From: Hyphomicrobiales bacterium
GTDB taxonomy: Bacteria > Pseudomonadota > Alphaproteobacteria > Rhizobiales > Rhizobiaceae
Assembly (NCBI GenBank): GCA_900472395.1
Contig: UCHV01000010.1
Span: forward strand, 1 to 64,000
Reading direction: 5' to 3'
Length of the DNA stretch: 64,000 nucleotides
Under the pieces are notes generated by a model. That model was not told the origin of the DNA, ran no database searches, and worked only from the letters and a program-made list of their open reading frames with translations. Numbering within the stretch: the first letter of the stretch is position 1; each line of letters opens with the position of its first letter. Of the stretch, positions 25,621-35,381 are shown one piece after another. Made by a program: the position numbers and the translations under genes.

Positions 25621-25638
25621 TTTTTGGAGGAGAGCTCA

Positions 25639-27150
25639 ATGAAGGCACGTGTGGCCGTTCACCGCGATTTCAAGATCAGCGATATCGATCAACGGCTGTA
25701 TTCGGCCTTCATCGAACATATGGGCCGCGCCATTTATGGCGGCATTTACGAGCCCGGCCATCCCAATGCCGATGCCAATGGTTTCCGCACCGATGTGCTG
25801 AAATTCGTGCAGGATCTGAAAATCCCGGCGATCCGTTATCCGGGCGGCAATTTTGTCTCCGCCTATCGCTGGGAGGACGGGATTGGCCCGCGCGATCAGC
25901 GTCCGGTGCGCCTTGATCTTGCATGGCGTTCCAAGGAGACCAACCAGATCGGCATCAACGAATTCGCCGATTGGGCAGATATGGCCGGTATCGAGATGAT
26001 GCTGGCGGTCAATCTCGGTTCGCGCGGTCTGGAAGATGCCCGCAACTTTCTCGAATACGTGAATTTCCCAGCCGATACGACATGGAGCGACCTGCGCCGC
26101 TCGCATGGCCGCAAGGATGGTTATGATGTGAAAATGTGGTGCCTGGGCAACGAGATGGACGGCCCCTGGCAGATCGGCCACAAGGTTGCGACGGAATACG
26201 GTCGCCTCGCCAACGAGACGGCAAAAGCCTTCAAAGGCTTCGACAGCACGATCGAGGCTATCGTTTGCGGCAGTTCCAATGATGGCATGGCCACCTATCC
26301 GGAATGGGAGCGCGAAGTTCTCGAAGAGTGCTACGAGAATGTCGATTACATCTCGCTGCACAAATACTTTGGCAATTCCAGCAAGGATACGCTGAACTAC
26401 TTTGGCAAGATCGAGGAAACCGGCCGTTACATCCAGACCATCGCCGGCACGATCGATTACGTGAAGTCAAAGAAGCGCGCCAAGAACGACGTGCATATCT
26501 GCTTCGACGAGTGGAATGTCTGGTACCATATCCGCGAGGAAGACAGCCATCGCTGGCGCACATGGGACTGGCCGGAAGCGCCCGCGCTTCTGGAAGAGAC
26601 TTACAATTTCGAAGACGCGCTGTTTGTTGCCGGTCTGCTCAACGAGTTCATCCGCCGTTCCGACCGTGTCCGCATCGCCTGCATCGCGCAGCTGGTCAAC
26701 GTCATCGCGCCGATCCGCGCCGAAAAGAACGGTCCGGCATGGCGTCAGACGATCTACCATCCCTATCGTTTTGCCTCGATCTTCGGTCGTGGCGAGGCGC
26801 TACGGGTAGCGGTCGACGCGCCGACCTATGATTGCCAGGTGGCTGACGATGTGTCCTATCTCGATGTGGCGGCGGTGCGTAACCGTGACGAAGGCCTGCT
26901 GACGCTGTTCGTGGTCAACCGCCACCTGACGGAAAAGGCCGAGCTCGATGTCAGCCTTACCGGTTTTGCCGATATCTCGCTCTATGAACACCACGCCATG
27001 GAAGGCTACAATCTCACCGACACCAACGGCCCGGACAAGCCGGATCATGTCGTGCCGAAGGCGGGCAATGGTGTTGGCGTGGAGGATGGCAATCTCAAGG
27101 GCGCAATCGCACCGCTTTCCTATCACGTCTTCCGGCTGAAGGTTTCGTGA
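25639..27150 (+). CDS. Alpha-N-arabinofuranosidase, GH51
   Basis: Cytoplasmic glycoside hydrolase family 51 enzyme of 503 residues, releasing terminal L-arabinofuranose from arabino-oligosaccharides. The catalytic acid/base is E172 in WCLGNEMDGPW and the nucleophile E291 in CFDEWNVWY, positions normal for the family. A (beta/alpha)8 barrel is followed by a beta-sandwich from about 380. No signal peptide is present, so it acts on imported oligosaccharides, in line with the importer genes following it. The start at 25639 has GGAGGAG at ideal spacing. It is the first gene of the operon behind a large palindrome. Confidence 0.93.
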   Translation: MKARVAVHRDFKISDIDQRLYSAFIEHMGRAIYGGIYEPGHPNADANGFRTDVLKFVQDLKIPAIRYPGGNFVSAYRWEDGIGPRDQRPVRLDLAWRSKETNQIGINEFADWADMAGIEMMLAVNLGSRGLEDARNFLEYVNFPADTTWSDLRRSHGRKDGYDVKMWCLGNEMDGPWQIGHKVATEYGRLANETAKAFKGFDSTIEAIVCGSSNDGMATYPEWEREVLEECYENVDYISLHKYFGNSSKDTLNYFGKIEETGRYIQTIAGTIDYVKSKKRAKNDVHICFDEWNVWYHIREEDSHRWRTWDWPEAPALLEETYNFEDALFVAGLLNEFIRRSDRVRIACIAQLVNVIAPIRAEKNGPAWRQTIYHPYRFASIFGRGEALRVAVDAPTYDCQVADDVSYLDVAAVRNRDEGLLTLFVVNRHLTEKAELDVSLTGFADISLYEHHAMEGYNLTDTNGPDKPDHVVPKAGNGVGVEDGNLKGAIAPLSYHVFRLKVS

Positions 27151-27158
27151 GGCCTGGC

Positions 27159-28229
27159 ATGGGGATCACGCTTCGCAATGTCAGCAAGAGTTTTGGCGCG
27201 CTCGGCGTCGTGCATGATGTCAGTCTGGATATTCCGACAGGGGATTTTGCCGTCTTCGTCGGGCCTTCGGGCTGCGGAAAGTCTACGCTCCTGCGCATGA
27301 TCGCAGGGCTGGAGGAAACGACGGCAGGCTCGATTTCGATCGAAGGCCGTGATGTCACCGAGGTCGAGCCGGCCAAGCGCGAGGTGGCGATGGTGTTCCA
27401 GTCCTACGCGCTTTATCCGCATCTCACCGTGTTCGAAAACATGGCCTTCTCTTTGCGCCTGAAAAAGACGCCGAAGGCACAGGTCAACGACATGGTGCAG
27501 GAAGCGGCGCGCATCCTGCATCTGGAGGAGCAACTCCAGAAACGGCCATCCGAACTGTCGGGTGGTCAGCGCCAGCGTGTCGCCATCGGCCGTGCGATCG
27601 TGCGCAAGCCAAAGGTGTTCCTGTTCGACGAGCCGCTCTCCAATCTCGATGCCGAACTGCGTGTGCAGATGCGGCTGGAACTCGCCAAGCTGCACCGGGA
27701 AATCGGCGCCACGATGATCTATGTCACCCATGATCAGGTGGAGGCGATGACGTTGGCCGACCGTATCTTCGTTCTGAAGAAGGGCGTGTTGCAGCAGGCG
27801 GGAAAACCACTCGATCTCTACGATGATCCGCATAATCAGTTCGTCGGCGGTTTCATCGGCTCGCCGGCCATGAACTTTTTGCCCGGTCGCGTGGTCGCCC
27901 GGCAGGATGGCCTGATCCGGGTCGCGCTCGATGGGCTCGGCACGGAATTGTCGGCAAAGTCGGATGCAAGCGTTGCCGAGGGAACGGCGATCAAGGTCGG
28001 TATCCGGCCCGAACATCTGGTCCCAACGGAAGGCGGTTTCGAAGCGGTGGTCGATATGGCCGAGGATCTCGGTGGTGTTTCCTACCTGCATGCGCGACTG
28101 GCAACGGGCAAGGACATCGTGGTCGAGCTGCGTGGCCGCCGCGAAAACTTCGATGGCAAAAAGATATCGCTTTCGGCGGATGCAGGGGAGGTTCTGTTGT
28201 TCGCCGAGGACGGCAGCCGGCTGCGATAG
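27159..28229 (+). CDS. Sugar ABC importer ATPase (MalK/UgpC type)
   Basis: A 356-residue ATP-hydrolysing subunit powering sugar import. Walker A is GPSGCGKST, the Q-loop is in [10 protein letters not shown], the signature LSGGQRQRV, and Walker B VFLFDEP, followed by the switch His in YVTHDQVEAM. A C-terminal TOBE/OB regulatory region (about 235-356) follows as in MalK. ATG 27159 has GAGG upstream and lies 8 bases after the arabinofuranosidase stop, so the genes are translationally close. It likely drives the binding protein and permeases downstream. Confidence 0.95.
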   Translation: MGITLRNVSKSFGALGVVHDVSLDIPTGDFAVFVGPSGCGKSTLLRMIAGLEETTAGSISIEGRDVTEVEPAKREVAMVFQSYALYPHLTVFENMAFSLRLKKTPKAQVNDMVQEAARILHLEEQLQKRPSELSGGQRQRVAIGRAIVRKPKVFLFDEPLSNLDAELRVQMRLELAKLHREIGATMIYVTHDQVEAMTLADRIFVLKKGVLQQAGKPLDLYDDPHNQFVGGFIGSPAMNFLPGRVVARQDGLIRVALDGLGTELSAKSDASVAEGTAIKVGIRPEHLVPTEGGFEAVVDMAEDLGGVSYLHARLATGKDIVVELRGRRENFDGKKISLSADAGEVLLFAEDGSRLR

Positions 28230-28266
28230 GAGATCGCACCTTTAGGAATGGCAGACATTTCAACCC

Positions 28267-28287
28267 GCCACCTTCGGGAGAGGTGGC
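28267..28287 (+). promoter_or_regulatory. Intercistronic hairpin before the first binding-protein gene
   Basis: GCCACCT (28267-28273) and AGGTGGC (28281-28287) pair exactly around TCGGGAG, in the 80-base gap between the ATPase gene and the binding-protein gene. It may protect the 5' end of a processed binding-protein transcript. Confidence 0.45.
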
Positions 28288-28309
28288 TTCGTGATGGAGG
28301 ACACCTCGA

Positions 28310-29578
28310 ATGTTGTGCAGAAAGTTTTTCGCGGCAACCGCGATCGCCCTTATGTCCGTGCCGGCTTTTGCCACGGAAAACATCACCTGGTGGGATTTCT
28401 TTTCCGGCGGTGATGGCGTGCGCATGAAGGCGCTTATCACCCGTTTCAATGAGGAACATCCGGATATCAAGATCACCGGCACCACGCTGGAATGGGGTGT
28501 GCCGTTCTACACCAAGGTGCGCACTGCCGTTGCTGTCGGCCAGGGGCCTGACGTGATGACCTACCATCTGTCGCGTATGCCGCTTGGCTTGAAGGAAGGC
28601 GTGCTCGATGAGATCACCGAGAAGGATCTGACCGATGCCGGTTTGACCAAGGACAGCTTCTTTCCTGCTGCGCTTCAGGCCGCCAGTGGTGATGACGGCA
28701 AGCTGCATGCGGTACCGTTCGATATCCATTCGATCGTTCTCTACTACAACACCAAGTTCCTCGAAGGCTCGAAATTTCTCGATGGCAATGGCAAGCTGAC
28801 CGGCATCAGCAACCTCAAGGATTTCGAGGAGGCGCTGGCCTATGCCAAGGAGAAGGGCGCAGAAGCGCCGGTCTCCTATGCCACCGGTGATGATGGCGCC
28901 ACCTACCGGGTATTCTATACGCTGTTCCGGCAGTTGGGCGGTGAACTGATCACCGGCAACGAAGTCTTGGCCGGCGACAACCTGCAGAAAGCCGCCAAGG
29001 CAATCGAGGTGATGACCAACTGGCATACCAATGAGTGGCAGCCGGAACAGGCCGAATATGAAGCCTCGGTGGCACTGTTCACCTCCGGCAAATCGGCCTT
29101 TTCGCTGAACGGCGTCTGGGAAGTGCCGACCATGGTCGATCTCGAAAAGAAGGGCTCGCTCGGCTACAAATGGGGTGCGGTGCAGGTGCCGAACCTGATG
29201 GGCACGCAGACCACATGGGCGGATTCGCATTCCTTCGCCATTCCCGCCAACAACAAGCTGACACCGGAAAAACGCAAGGCGGTGATGACGGTGATTGGCT
29301 GGATGGAAAAGAACGCTATCGCCTGGGCGGATGCAGGCCATATCCCGGCCTTCAAGCCGGTGGCCGAAAGTGCTGAATTCAAAAAGATGGAGCCGAACGC
29401 CACCTATGCGGCGCTGGCTGAAACCGCGTCCTTTGATCCGCGTTCATCTATCGCCGGTGTCGGTTCACCGATCTATGATGCCGCCATCAACATCATCTCG
29501 CCCGCCATCCACGGTTATGCGGAGCCGCTCGCTGCCGCCGAGCAGATGAAATCCGACCTTCAGAACGTGTTGAAATAA
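28310..29578 (+). CDS. Sugar ABC importer substrate-binding protein (family 1)
   Basis: A 422-residue periplasmic binding protein. A signal peptide (MLCRKFFAATAIALMSVPAFA) precedes a mature start near ENITWWDFFSGGDG. The protein has the family 1 pattern, including RFNEEHPDIKITGTTLEW and the GKSAFSLNGVWEVPTM segment. GGAGG lies 9 bases before ATG 28310. From its neighbours the ligand is probably an arabinose-containing oligosaccharide. It is flanked on both sides by intercistronic hairpins, consistent with higher expression than the permeases. Confidence 0.93.
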   Translation: MLCRKFFAATAIALMSVPAFATENITWWDFFSGGDGVRMKALITRFNEEHPDIKITGTTLEWGVPFYTKVRTAVAVGQGPDVMTYHLSRMPLGLKEGVLDEITEKDLTDAGLTKDSFFPAALQAASGDDGKLHAVPFDIHSIVLYYNTKFLEGSKFLDGNGKLTGISNLKDFEEALAYAKEKGAEAPVSYATGDDGATYRVFYTLFRQLGGELITGNEVLAGDNLQKAAKAIEVMTNWHTNEWQPEQAEYEASVALFTSGKSAFSLNGVWEVPTMVDLEKKGSLGYKWGAVQVPNLMGTQTTWADSHSFAIPANNKLTPEKRKAVMTVIGWMEKNAIAWADAGHIPAFKPVAESAEFKKMEPNATYAALAETASFDPRSSIAGVGSPIYDAAINIISPAIHGYAEPLAAAEQMKSDLQNVLK

Positions 29579-29589
29579 CACCGTCAGCC

Positions 29590-29614
29590 GTGGCCGCCGG
29601 TCTCCGGCGGCCAC
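29590..29614 (+). promoter_or_regulatory. Hairpin after the first sugar-binding-protein gene
   Basis: GTGGCCGCCGG (29590-29600) and CCGGCGGCCAC (29604-29614) form a perfect 11-pair stem with a TCT loop, then TCTTTC. It can partly terminate transcription or protect the upstream mRNA, lowering permease relative to binding protein. Confidence 0.6.
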
Positions 29615-29638
29615 TCTTTCGAGCATGGAGGTAAAGAC

Positions 29639-30523
29639 GTGGCAATGCTGACAAATCGGCGCAAGGAAATGGCGGTGGCCGCTTCGCTTGTCGCACCCTT
29701 CGTGCTCACATTCGCACTGGTCTTTCTCTATCCGGCCATCCGGCTGGTGGAACTGAGTTTTACCAACAGTCCGCTGATCGGCGCGGGCGAGTGGGTCGGC
29801 TTCGACAATTTTACCCGGCTTCTATCGGACAAGCTGTTTCTCACATCGCTGAAGAACAATGGCTATTTCGTCCTTCTGACGGTCATTCCGACAACGGCGA
29901 TCGCGCTCTGCATCGCATTGATGATCAACCGGCTACGTGGCTCGCTGCAGGCTTTGGCGCTCGCCATCTTTTTCTTGCCTTACATCCTGCCGGTTTCGGT
30001 CGTCACGCAGATCTGGACATGGATGCTCGATTTCCAGTTCGGCGTTCTGCAGCCGGTCATCGCGTTTTTCTTCGGAAAATCCGTGGCGGTATTCAAAAAC
30101 CCCTATTGGGTCATGCCGACAGTGGCGATGGTCACGATCTGGTGGACTAACGGTTTTAATGTCCTGCTGTTCATCGCGGGCCTGCGCAATATTCCAAAAG
30201 ACTATTATGAGGCGGCCCAGCTCGATGGCGCCACGCGTCTGCAACTGTTTCGCCGGGTCACATGGCCGCTTCTGTGGCCGGTGACGGCGCTGGTTCTGAC
30301 ATTGCAGATGATCCTGCAACTGAAGATATTCGACCAGATCTATCTGCTCACCAAGGGCGGGCCGTTCAACTCGTCCTATGTCATGCTGCTGATGGTCTAT
30401 CGCGAAGCGTTCCAGCTCAATCACGGCGGTTATGCCTCGGCCATCGCGCTGGTGCTGTTCATTATCATCGCAGCCTTCTCCGTGCTGCAATATCAACTTC
30501 TTCGCGCCGGAGGCCGCCGATGA
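29639..30523 (+). CDS. Sugar ABC importer permease (MalF-like)
   Basis: A 294-residue inner-membrane subunit with six predicted helices. The cytoplasmic coupling loop carries the EAA-type motif YYEAAQLDGATRLQLFRRVTWPLL (about 190-213), which docks on the ATPase. GTG 29639 is chosen because GGAGG lies 8 bases upstream; the next ATG (29645) is too far. Its stop overlaps the next permease start in an ATGA arrangement, indicating translational coupling. Confidence 0.93.
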   Translation: MAMLTNRRKEMAVAASLVAPFVLTFALVFLYPAIRLVELSFTNSPLIGAGEWVGFDNFTRLLSDKLFLTSLKNNGYFVLLTVIPTTAIALCIALMINRLRGSLQALALAIFFLPYILPVSVVTQIWTWMLDFQFGVLQPVIAFFFGKSVAVFKNPYWVMPTVAMVTIWWTNGFNVLLFIAGLRNIPKDYYEAAQLDGATRLQLFRRVTWPLLWPVTALVLTLQMILQLKIFDQIYLLTKGGPFNSSYVMLLMVYREAFQLNHGGYASAIALVLFIIIAAFSVLQYQLLRAGGRR

Positions 30524-31350
30524 CATCGTTGCGCAAACTCGAAAACGGCGTGTTGACGGTCGGCACGTTTGCCGCGGCTGCGCTTTGGATCTTCCCGCTC
30601 TATTGGGCCTTCATCACCTCGATGCGCTCGGAAGATCGCGTCGTCTCCAAGGAGGCGGGCGTCCTTCCGGACGAGTTCAATCCGGCCGCTTATATCGACA
30701 TTCTCTGGAACACCAATCTCGTCAGCTGGTATATCAACTCGATCGGCACGGCGGTCATCATCACTTTCACCGTCGTCGTCTCGGGCATGATGTGCGCCTA
30801 CGCGATTTCGCAGATGCGTTTCCCCGGCCGGCGCATTCTTTATGGCGTCGTACTGGCCAGTTTCATGGTGCCGTCGCAGGCGCTTGTCGTCACGCAGTTC
30901 ATCCTGATGAATGATATGGGCCTGATCAACACATGGGCCGGCATCATCCTGCCGCAGCTGATCGTGCCGGTGGTCATCATCGTCTACAAGCAGTTCTTCG
31001 ATGCCGTGCCGAAGGAAATGCGCGAGGCCGTCGTGCTTGATGGCGGAGGTGATTATACGCTGCTGTTCAAGGTCTATCTGCCGCTCAACTGGGGCATTAC
31101 CACGGCCCTTGGCATCATCACCTTCATCATGGCCTGGAATCAGTTTCTCTGGCCTTTTCTCGCCGTCACCACCGAAAACAAGATGACCATCCCGGTCGGG
31201 ATCACCCAGGTAAACGACGCATTCGGCGTGTTTTACGCGCGGCTGATGTCGGTCGCCCTTCTCGGTGCCATGCCGGTGGCCATTGCCTATCTGATCTTCC
31301 AGAAAAAGGTGACGGAAGCCGTGATGATCTCGTCCGGCGTGAAGGGCTAG
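30520..31350 (+). CDS. Sugar ABC importer permease (MalG-like)
   Basis: A 276-residue inner-membrane subunit, partner of the preceding permease. It starts MTSLRKLENGVLTVG and has six predicted helices, with the EAA-type loop EMREAVVLDGGGDYTLLFKVYLPL near 165-190. The ATG overlaps the stop of the upstream gene (ATGA). It is the last gene of the first sugar operon; the convergent AraC-family gene ends only 10 bases downstream. Confidence 0.94.
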   Translation: MTSLRKLENGVLTVGTFAAAALWIFPLYWAFITSMRSEDRVVSKEAGVLPDEFNPAAYIDILWNTNLVSWYINSIGTAVIITFTVVVSGMMCAYAISQMRFPGRRILYGVVLASFMVPSQALVVTQFILMNDMGLINTWAGIILPQLIVPVVIIVYKQFFDAVPKEMREAVVLDGGGDYTLLFKVYLPLNWGITTALGIITFIMAWNQFLWPFLAVTTENKMTIPVGITQVNDAFGVFYARLMSVALLGAMPVAIAYLIFQKKVTEAVMISSGVKG

Positions 31351-31360
31351 AGCGTGAAGC

Positions 31361-32245
31361 TCATCCCGCCATGACACGTATGTCGCGGCGGAAATCCGAG
31401 GGCGGCATGCCGGCGGTGGAGCGAAACGCCTTGTTGAAGGCGCTGACGGAACCAAAGCCGCTATCCATCGCCACCTGCAATATGCTGTCCTTGCCGTTCA
31501 TCAATTTCGCTTGCGCATGCGATAACCGCAGCAATGTCAGGTATTTGATCAGCGTCATGCCGGTGGATTTGCGAAACAGGTTCATCGCATATTTGGGGTG
31601 AAGGCCTGCCGCCGCGGCGATATCGACAGTGTCCATGTCTTCAAGAAAATTCGCGGCGATGAAGTCGCACATTTTTACGACCGCGGGTGAAGGGGCGCCG
31701 GTCTCGGCCTCCTTTGCGCGCATTCGGCCGGATGAAACGATGCCGTATGGCTCCATGAACATACGCTCGATGCGCAAAAGCAATTCCTCGACCGCATGCT
31801 GTGCTTTCATCTCTTCACCCGAGGTGACATAGCGAAACCAGCGCGGAAAATTTTCGCGGTCGGCCGCATCCGTGTGCGACGTCAGCATGGTTGCGCCACT
31901 CATCAACATGCCGGAAACGGCGGCCGGCAGGCGCATACGAAAAAAATGCACCAGTGGGAGATGCGCGCCGGCATAGATGGAATCCTTCGAGGATTCGTCC
32001 ATCCGGTGCGGTTGTCCGCCCCAGAACAGGCAGATCTGCCCCGCTGAAATTTTCAGGTCATGGCCGCCCATGCGATAATGCACATGGCCACGCATGATGT
32101 AATTCACCTCGATCTGCGCGTGCCAGTGCGGCCGTAGCATGACCCGTGGATGGCCATGGAAAAATTGCAGCGTCGTCGGCATGCCCTCGATGCTGCTGGC
32201 TCCGGGTTGATAGAAAACCTTTTCCTCGATCTTACTTTCCGACAA
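31361..32245 (-). CDS. AraC family regulator, MelR-like
   Basis: An N-terminal cupin sensing domain (HWHAQIEVNYIMRGHVHYR, QICLFWGGQPHRM) and a C-terminal pair of AraC helix-turn-helices (VDIAAAAGLHPKYAMNLFRKSTG, ILQVAMDSGFGSVSAFNKAF). The cupin closely resembles E. coli MelR, an activator responding to an alpha-galactoside. It is divergent from the second sugar operon and probably activates it. The start is uncertain: TTG at 32243-32245 has AAGGGA at good spacing, ATG 32182 is possible, and a longer frame to 32368 would overlap the binding-protein gene by 31 bases. Confidence 0.85.
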   Translation of the reverse strand: MSESKIEEKVFYQPGASSIEGMPTTLQFFHGHPRVMLRPHWHAQIEVNYIMRGHVHYRMGGHDLKISAGQICLFWGGQPHRMDESSKDSIYAGAHLPLVHFFRMRLPAAVSGMLMSGATMLTSHTDAADRENFPRWFRYVTSGEEMKAQHAVEELLLRIERMFMEPYGIVSSGRMRAKEAETGAPSPAVVKMCDFIAANFLEDMDTVDIAAAAGLHPKYAMNLFRKSTGMTLIKYLTLLRLSHAQAKLMNGKDSILQVAMDSGFGSVSAFNKAFRSTAGMPPSDFRRDIRVMAG

Positions 32246-32337
32246 GTCCTTGTTCCCTTTGTACGAGACAGGTTTCCGCCAATCGGTAATCTGCTCACGT
32301 TCGCTGAAGAACGGCAATTGAAAAAGGGAGGTTTTCA

Positions 32338-33612
32338 ATGTGCTTTCGACTTCTGGGCGCAACGGCATCGCTTGCCGTTCTGATGGCCGTGCCGGCCACT
32401 GCGCAGACGACTGAAATTACCATCTGGAGCTGGAACGTCGCTGCTTCGGCATTGAAGTCCACGCTTCCGGGCTTCAACCAGAAATATCCCGACATCAAGG
32501 TTACGGTTCAAGATCTCGGCAACAATCAGGTCTTCGACAAGACGCTTGCCGCATGTGCCGCCGGCGGCGATGGATTGCCGGATATCGTGACAGTCGAGAA
32601 CTTTGAGGCGGAATTGTTCTGGAACCGTTTTCCGGATTGTTTCACCGATCTGACGGCACTCGGTTACTCGCCGGAACAGCAGGCGCTTTTCCCCGAGTTC
32701 AAACGAACTGAACTGGAAGTTGATGGCAAGGCCTACGCGATGCCTTGGGATTCAGGTCCGGTCGCGGTGTTCTACCGCCGTGATTTTTACGAGAAAGCCG
32801 GCGTCGATCCGGCCGCAATCAAGACCTGGGACGATTTTCTGGCCGCCGGCAAGAAGGTGATGGAAGCCAACCCTGGAACCGTGATGGCACAGGCCGATTT
32901 CAACGGCGATAGCGAATGGTTCCGCATGATCACCAACGAGCAGGGCTGCGGTTACTTTTCGACCGATGGCCAGGCAATCACCATCAACCAACCGGCTTGC
33001 GTTGCAGCGCTCGACAAGATCAAGCAGATGAAGGATGCCGGCATCATCACCGCCGCCATCTGGGATGAAAAGATCCAGGCCAATACCGCCGGCAAAACAG
33101 CCAGCCAGATGATGGGCGCCTGGTATGAAGGCACCGTTCGCTCCGGTTCGCCAGATCTGTCCGGCAAATGGGGCGTGTATCCGATGCCGAGCCTGACGGC
33201 GGACGGCCCGCGCGCAGCCAATTTGGGTGGCTCGTCCCTCGCAATCAGCGAAGCCTCGGAAAAGAAGGAGGCTGCCTTCAAATTCGTCGAATATGCGCTG
33301 ACGACAAACGAAGGTCAGGTATCGATGCTGAAGTCGTTCGGCCTGGTACCATCGCTTTTGACGGCGGTGGAAGATCCGTTCGTCAAGGAAAGGCAGCCCT
33401 ATTGGGGCGGCCAGACTGTGTGGACTGACATTCTTTCTACACTTCCCAAGATCAAGCCGGCGCGCGGAACGTCGTTCCAGGCGGATGCGGACGGCATCTA
33501 CAAAGCTGTGCAGACCAAATATTTCGCCAACGGTTATCCCGATGCCAAGACGGCACTCGACGATGCCGCGAAACAGATCGAGACGGCCACTGGCCTTCCC
33601 ATCGCGGAATGA
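32338..33612 (+). CDS. Sugar ABC importer substrate-binding protein (family 1)
   Basis: A 424-residue periplasmic binding protein. The signal peptide (MCFRLLGATASLAVLMAVPATAQ) is cut before TTEITIWSWNVAAS. The body has family 1 features: GFNQKYPDIKVTVQDLG, MPWDSGPVAVFYRRD and the DGLPDIVTVE segment. GGGAGG lies 6 bases before the ATG. It is the first gene of the second sugar operon, divergent from the MelR-like regulator. The ligand is unknown; the cupin similarity hints at an alpha-galactoside or related sugar. A strong hairpin follows the stop. Confidence 0.93.
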   Translation: MCFRLLGATASLAVLMAVPATAQTTEITIWSWNVAASALKSTLPGFNQKYPDIKVTVQDLGNNQVFDKTLAACAAGGDGLPDIVTVENFEAELFWNRFPDCFTDLTALGYSPEQQALFPEFKRTELEVDGKAYAMPWDSGPVAVFYRRDFYEKAGVDPAAIKTWDDFLAAGKKVMEANPGTVMAQADFNGDSEWFRMITNEQGCGYFSTDGQAITINQPACVAALDKIKQMKDAGIITAAIWDEKIQANTAGKTASQMMGAWYEGTVRSGSPDLSGKWGVYPMPSLTADGPRAANLGGSSLAISEASEKKEAAFKFVEYALTTNEGQVSMLKSFGLVPSLLTAVEDPFVKERQPYWGGQTVWTDILSTLPKIKPARGTSFQADADGIYKAVQTKYFANGYPDAKTALDDAAKQIETATGLPIAE

Positions 33613-33621
33613 GCACGCAGA

Positions 33622-33641
33622 CCGGGCGCTTTGGCGCCCGG
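33622..33641 (+). promoter_or_regulatory. Hairpin after the second sugar-binding-protein gene
   Basis: CCGGGCGC (33622-33629) and GCGCCCGG (33634-33641) pair exactly around TTTG, followed by CCTTTC. Same position and probable role as the hairpin at 29590-29614. Confidence 0.6.
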
Positions 33642-33676
33642 CCTTTCATGCCGCCGGCTGACGACGGGAGACTATC

Positions 33677-34537
33677 ATGCGTCTGAACAACAGGATCGCT
33701 TACGCGTTCCTCGCCCCCTACCTGCTGATCTTTGCGACCTTCTGGCTGTGGCCGATCATCAGCTCCTTCCTGATCTCGTTCCAGAATACCCGCGTCAATC
33801 CATGGCGGTTCGCCCCGTCCATGAACTGGGGGCGGCTGGTCGGTGACCCGGCTTTCTACAACGCGCTCTACAACACGCTGATCATTCTCGTCATCCAGGT
33901 GCCGGTGATGATCGCGCTTGCCACGGTCATGGCGGTGTTTCTGAATTCGCCGCTCCTGAAAGCGCGCCCGCTTTACCGGTTCGCATTTTTCGCGCCCGTC
34001 GTGGTTGGGGAAGTCGCCTATGCCGCCGTCTTCCGGCTGATGTTCAGCGCTGATTTCGGGATCATCAACAAGATCATCGGTACTGTCGGTTTGTCGCCGG
34101 TCTCGTGGTTCGACAACGGCACGGCGGCGATGGCGCTGGTCATCATGGCGGTCACCTGGCGCTGGGCCGGTTACAACGCCATCATCATTCTCGCCGGCCT
34201 GCAATCCATTCCCGGCGATGTCTATGAGGCGGCAACGCTCGACCGTGTCGGCAAGGTGCAGCAGTTCTTTCACATAACGCTGCCGCTTCTGAAACCGATC
34301 ATCCTGTTCTGCATCGTGCTTTCCGTCATCGGCACCATGCAGTTGTTTGCCGAACCGTTCCTCATCACAAATCGCGGCGGTCCGGGCGGGGCTACCGAAA
34401 CTCTGGGCCTGCTGCTGTATCGCCAGGGCTTTACCTCGCTCAATTTCGGTTACGCCTCGGCAATCGCCTACACGATCGCGGCCTTGGCGGTCGCCATCTC
34501 ACTGCTCAACCTGTTTTTCGGGAGGGAGGCGAAATGA
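33677..34537 (+). CDS. Sugar ABC importer permease (MalF-like)
   Basis: A 286-residue inner-membrane subunit with six predicted helices. The start [28 protein letters not shown] is a typical first helix, and the coupling loop reads [24 protein letters not shown] (about 183-206). GGGAG precedes the ATG. Its stop overlaps the next permease start (ATGA). Confidence 0.94.
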   Translation: MRLNNRIAYAFLAPYLLIFATFWLWPIISSFLISFQNTRVNPWRFAPSMNWGRLVGDPAFYNALYNTLIILVIQVPVMIALATVMAVFLNSPLLKARPLYRFAFFAPVVVGEVAYAAVFRLMFSADFGIINKIIGTVGLSPVSWFDNGTAAMALVIMAVTWRWAGYNAIIILAGLQSIPGDVYEAATLDRVGKVQQFFHITLPLLKPIILFCIVLSVIGTMQLFAEPFLITNRGGPGGATETLGLLLYRQGFTSLNFGYASAIAYTIAALAVAISLLNLFFGREAK

Positions 34538-35370
34538 TATCGAAGTCCCGCTCTCTGCTGATGCGCCGCCTGGCGCTGCATGCCGCGCTTACGCCGCTTG
34601 CCATTATCTGGCTATTTCCGCTCTGGATGATGTTCGTGTTTTCCACCATGTCGGATTACGGCATTTTCAGCCCCGATATCGTGCTCGTGCCCTCGACAAA
34701 GTTCATCGAGAATTTCCTGAACCTGCAGGCCGATACCGATTTTCTGCGGGCGATGTTCATCTCCATCACCGTCGCTGTCATCTACACCATTCTTTCGGTG
34801 ATGCTGACCTCGATGGCGGGCTGGGCCTTAGCGCGCTATCGGTTCGCCGGGCGCTCGGTCGTCATCGCCATCATTCTCGGCACCATCACCCTGCCGTTCG
34901 CGGTCGTCGTCATTCCGCAGTTCATCATGGTGGCGCGGGAGTTCAAGCTCGCCAATACCTGGGTGGCGCTCATCGTGCCGCCGCTGTTCAATTCGCTCGG
35001 CGTTCTGTTCATGCGCCAGGCTTTCTCCATGATGCCATCCGAACTGTTCGATGCCGCGCGTGTCGAAGGCGTCAAGGAATGGCGCATCTTTCTGCACATA
35101 GCTTTGCCGCTGGCACGGCCGACCATGGCGGCGCTGTCGATCATTCTCTTCCTCGCCTCGTGGAACAATTACCTCTGGCCGCTGCTGATCAATTCGAAGC
35201 CGGGCATGATGACCGCGCCTGTTGCGCTCGGCACGCTGATCGGTCTCACCAAGGTTTCCTGGGGCGGCATCATGGCGGGGGCGGTGCTGCTCACCGCGCC
35301 GATCCTCTTCGTTTTCATTTTCCTGCAGCGTCATTTCATTTCCGGCATCACCGCCGGCGCAGTCAAGTAA
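34534..35370 (+). CDS. Sugar ABC importer permease (MalG-like)
   Basis: A 278-residue inner-membrane subunit. It has six predicted helices and a coupling loop [24 protein letters not shown] near 170-193, ending in the common [16 protein letters not shown]. The ATG overlaps the stop of the upstream permease, so the two are translationally coupled. The ATPase gene follows after 11 bases. Confidence 0.94.
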   Translation: MISKSRSLLMRRLALHAALTPLAIIWLFPLWMMFVFSTMSDYGIFSPDIVLVPSTKFIENFLNLQADTDFLRAMFISITVAVIYTILSVMLTSMAGWALARYRFAGRSVVIAIILGTITLPFAVVVIPQFIMVAREFKLANTWVALIVPPLFNSLGVLFMRQAFSMMPSELFDAARVEGVKEWRIFLHIALPLARPTMAALSIILFLASWNNYLWPLLINSKPGMMTAPVALGTLIGLTKVSWGGIMAGAVLLTAPILFVFIFLQRHFISGITAGAVK

Positions 35371-35381
35371 TCGGAGGCTTC

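Noticed and set aside
32246..32368. An N-terminal extension of the MelR-like regulator up to 32368
   Set aside because: It would overlap the divergent binding-protein gene and its GGGAGG ribosome site and leave no room for promoters.
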